A DNA stretch of 64,000 nucleotides from Bacteroidales bacterium UBA6851 (GTDB lineage Bacteria > Bacteroidota > Bacteroidia > Bacteroidales > UBA932): contig DKDJ01000008.1 of assembly GCA_002451795.1 (NCBI GenBank), positions 39,542 through 103,541 on the forward strand, read 5' to 3'. The notes under the pieces were generated by a model. That model saw only the letters and a list, made by a program, of their open reading frames with translations. It did no database searches and was not told the origin of the DNA. A program made the translations under genes and the position numbers. Within the stretch, counting starts at the first letter, position 1. The number at the start of each line of letters is the position of its first letter. This document shows, one piece after another, positions 63,265 to 64,000 of the stretch.

Positions 63265-63975
63265 CTATTTCTTCAACTTAGCTATTACACTAATATTCTT
63301 AACGGGACTTCCATCCTCTTTAACAAAACGAAGGCAGAAATCAGCCATCCCAGGACCATTGAACACAACTCCACGTATTACATTGTCACCTTTCTTCAGA
63401 GTGAGACGATTAGACATGCAATCATCCATAATAAGATCCCTATCATCGCAGAGCATAAGAGTTTTCTCTCCATTGAGCCACCATACTGCAGCCGAATTTG
63501 CCCCAGAGGACATCCTGACATTATCGATGTCTTCATCACAGTGAACTACCGTCATCACCCAATACATCTGTCCATAGTACTCATTTCCATAGCCTTCTGC
63601 GAAACGCATCAGATTGACAAAAAACTTTCTAGTATCAAGGGCGTGCCACATCCGCTTTTCCTTTCCCACCTTCACGACCTGCCCATCATACGGCATCAAC
63701 TCATATTGTCCCTTGAAATGTTCTTCAGATATTACATTAGATATATAATCAGAGTTCAAGGCACTATTGGAGCGTATGTCAATCTTGATTGGATCAAGCA
63801 TCATCCATCTGCATATAAACCCATCTTCATCAGTTCCTATAGGTTCCGACGTCGCGTGAGTATAATAAAAAGACAAAATATCTGTTTCTTTATTCTTGTT
63901 TTTTGCCTCAACTATTGGCATCATCGCAACAAGCACAGCGAAAACGCCGAGAATTTTAATTGTCCTATTTGTCAT
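63265..63975 (-). CDS. Secreted protein, jelly-roll-like, glycan-operon associated
   Basis: 236 aa. Signal peptide MTNRTIKILGVFAVLVAMMPIVEA. The mature part has WMMLDPIKIDIR and later VWWLNGEKTLML and DNVIRGVVFNGPGMADFCLRFV, a pattern of beta strands seen in N-terminal domains of secreted Bacteroidota esterases and glycan-binding proteins (galactose-binding/jelly-roll type). No catalytic motif is visible. It precedes GH43 and GH10 by 1 nt, so it probably binds or assists in degrading the same glycan. No name can be given. Confidence 0.7.
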   Translation of the reverse strand: MTNRTIKILGVFAVLVAMMPIVEAKNKNKETDILSFYYTHATSEPIGTDEDGFICRWMMLDPIKIDIRSNSALNSDYISNVISEEHFKGQYELMPYDGQVVKVGKEKRMWHALDTRKFFVNLMRFAEGYGNEYYGQMYWVMTVVHCDEDIDNVRMSSGANSAAVWWLNGEKTLMLCDDRDLIMDDCMSNRLTLKKGDNVIRGVVFNGPGMADFCLRFVKEDGSPVKNISVIAKLKK

Positions 63976-63978
63976 ATT

Positions 63979-64000
63979 CTAATGTTTTCTAAATGTCCAC
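63979..64000 (-). CDS. 3' end of a gene that continues beyond the window
   Basis: The last 22 nt read, on the minus strand, W T F R K H stop. They are base-for-base the end of the GH43 gene at 61824-61845. Thus a second gene with the same C-terminal residues ends 3 nt before the 63975 start, probably a GH43 or lectin paralogue in the same operon. Confidence 0.6.

Noticed and set aside
1..64000. Mobile elements, integrases, CRISPR arrays, toxin-antitoxin pairs, restriction systems
   Set aside because: I looked for transposase, integrase and Cas motifs, regular direct repeats and small overlapping gene pairs of those families and saw none.

Overview
The window is ordinary chromosome of a member of the order Bacteroidales (Bacteroidota). 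Evidence: many promoters of the Bacteroides type (TTTG or TTG, 19-20 nt, TAnnTTTG), almost no Shine-Dalgarno sequences, many lipoproteins, DUF4252 proteins next to an ECF sigma factor, an Hc1-like 58-aa protein, a UpxY/NusG-like antiterminator, Fib_succ-type and M6 secreted proteins, and GH43/GH10 glycan-degrading genes. No rRNA, insertion sequence, phage or CRISPR array was seen. Genus cannot be fixed from the sequence.

Layout. 1-7000 (minus): a partial lipoprotein, an AspT/YidE-type transporter overlapping an M49-like lipoprotein with a damaged zinc motif, an AI-2E-type permease, and an ECF sigma / anti-sigma-like / twin DUF4252 operon. 7-16 kb: nicotinate phosphoribosyltransferase, a small outer-membrane barrel, a sialate O-acetylesterase overlapping a serine hydrolase, a lipocalin and an M16 peptidase. 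16-23.4 kb: an orphan FtsX/MacB-type permease with two tandem 19-bp palindromes upstream, tRNA-Leu(UAG), and SbcC/SbcD. 23.5-28.7 kb: GH43 plus a GPH sugar transporter, then a divergent choloylglycine-hydrolase homologue and a carboxylesterase. 28.7-36 kb (minus): release factor 2, then fumarase, AsmA-like protein, 5-formyl-THF cyclo-ligase and guanine deaminase in an overlapping operon. 36-41 kb: MurI, an SDR, a VOC protein, tmRNA, tRNA-Val(UAC), an Hc1-like protein and a Fib_succ-type lipoprotein. 41-54.5 kb (mostly plus): a Fur-type regulator coupled to an M6 protease and a lipoprotein, TpiA, TyrS-RbfA-LolC/E, ManA, DJ-1, an S4 protein, GlmS, a YugP-type protease and a NusG-like antiterminator with a beta-propeller lipoprotein and a barrel.

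54.5-64 kb (minus) holds aquaporin Z and, from 64000 down to 55314, a very tight operon (gaps of 1-7 nt): the tail of another gene, a secreted jelly-roll-like protein, GH43, GH10 xylanase, an RpiB-family isomerase, DhaK, DhaL, a GntP permease, an FG-GAP-like cytoplasmic protein and a GarR/HIBADH-type dehydrogenase. Xylan/arabinan hydrolysis is thus tied to a kinase and isomerase of the kind that handle tetruloses. The isomerase has lost the two histidines typical of ribose-5-phosphate isomerase B. I regard this as the best candidate for an undescribed system: a glycan-linked tetrose/tetrulose (or similar short sugar) route into erythrose 4-phosphate.

Other points of note: a tmRNA whose tag reads GNYNYSYAC, with the next gene 14 nt beyond its 3' end; probable leaderless mRNAs (murI, sialate esterase); and an RF2 gene without the usual frameshift.
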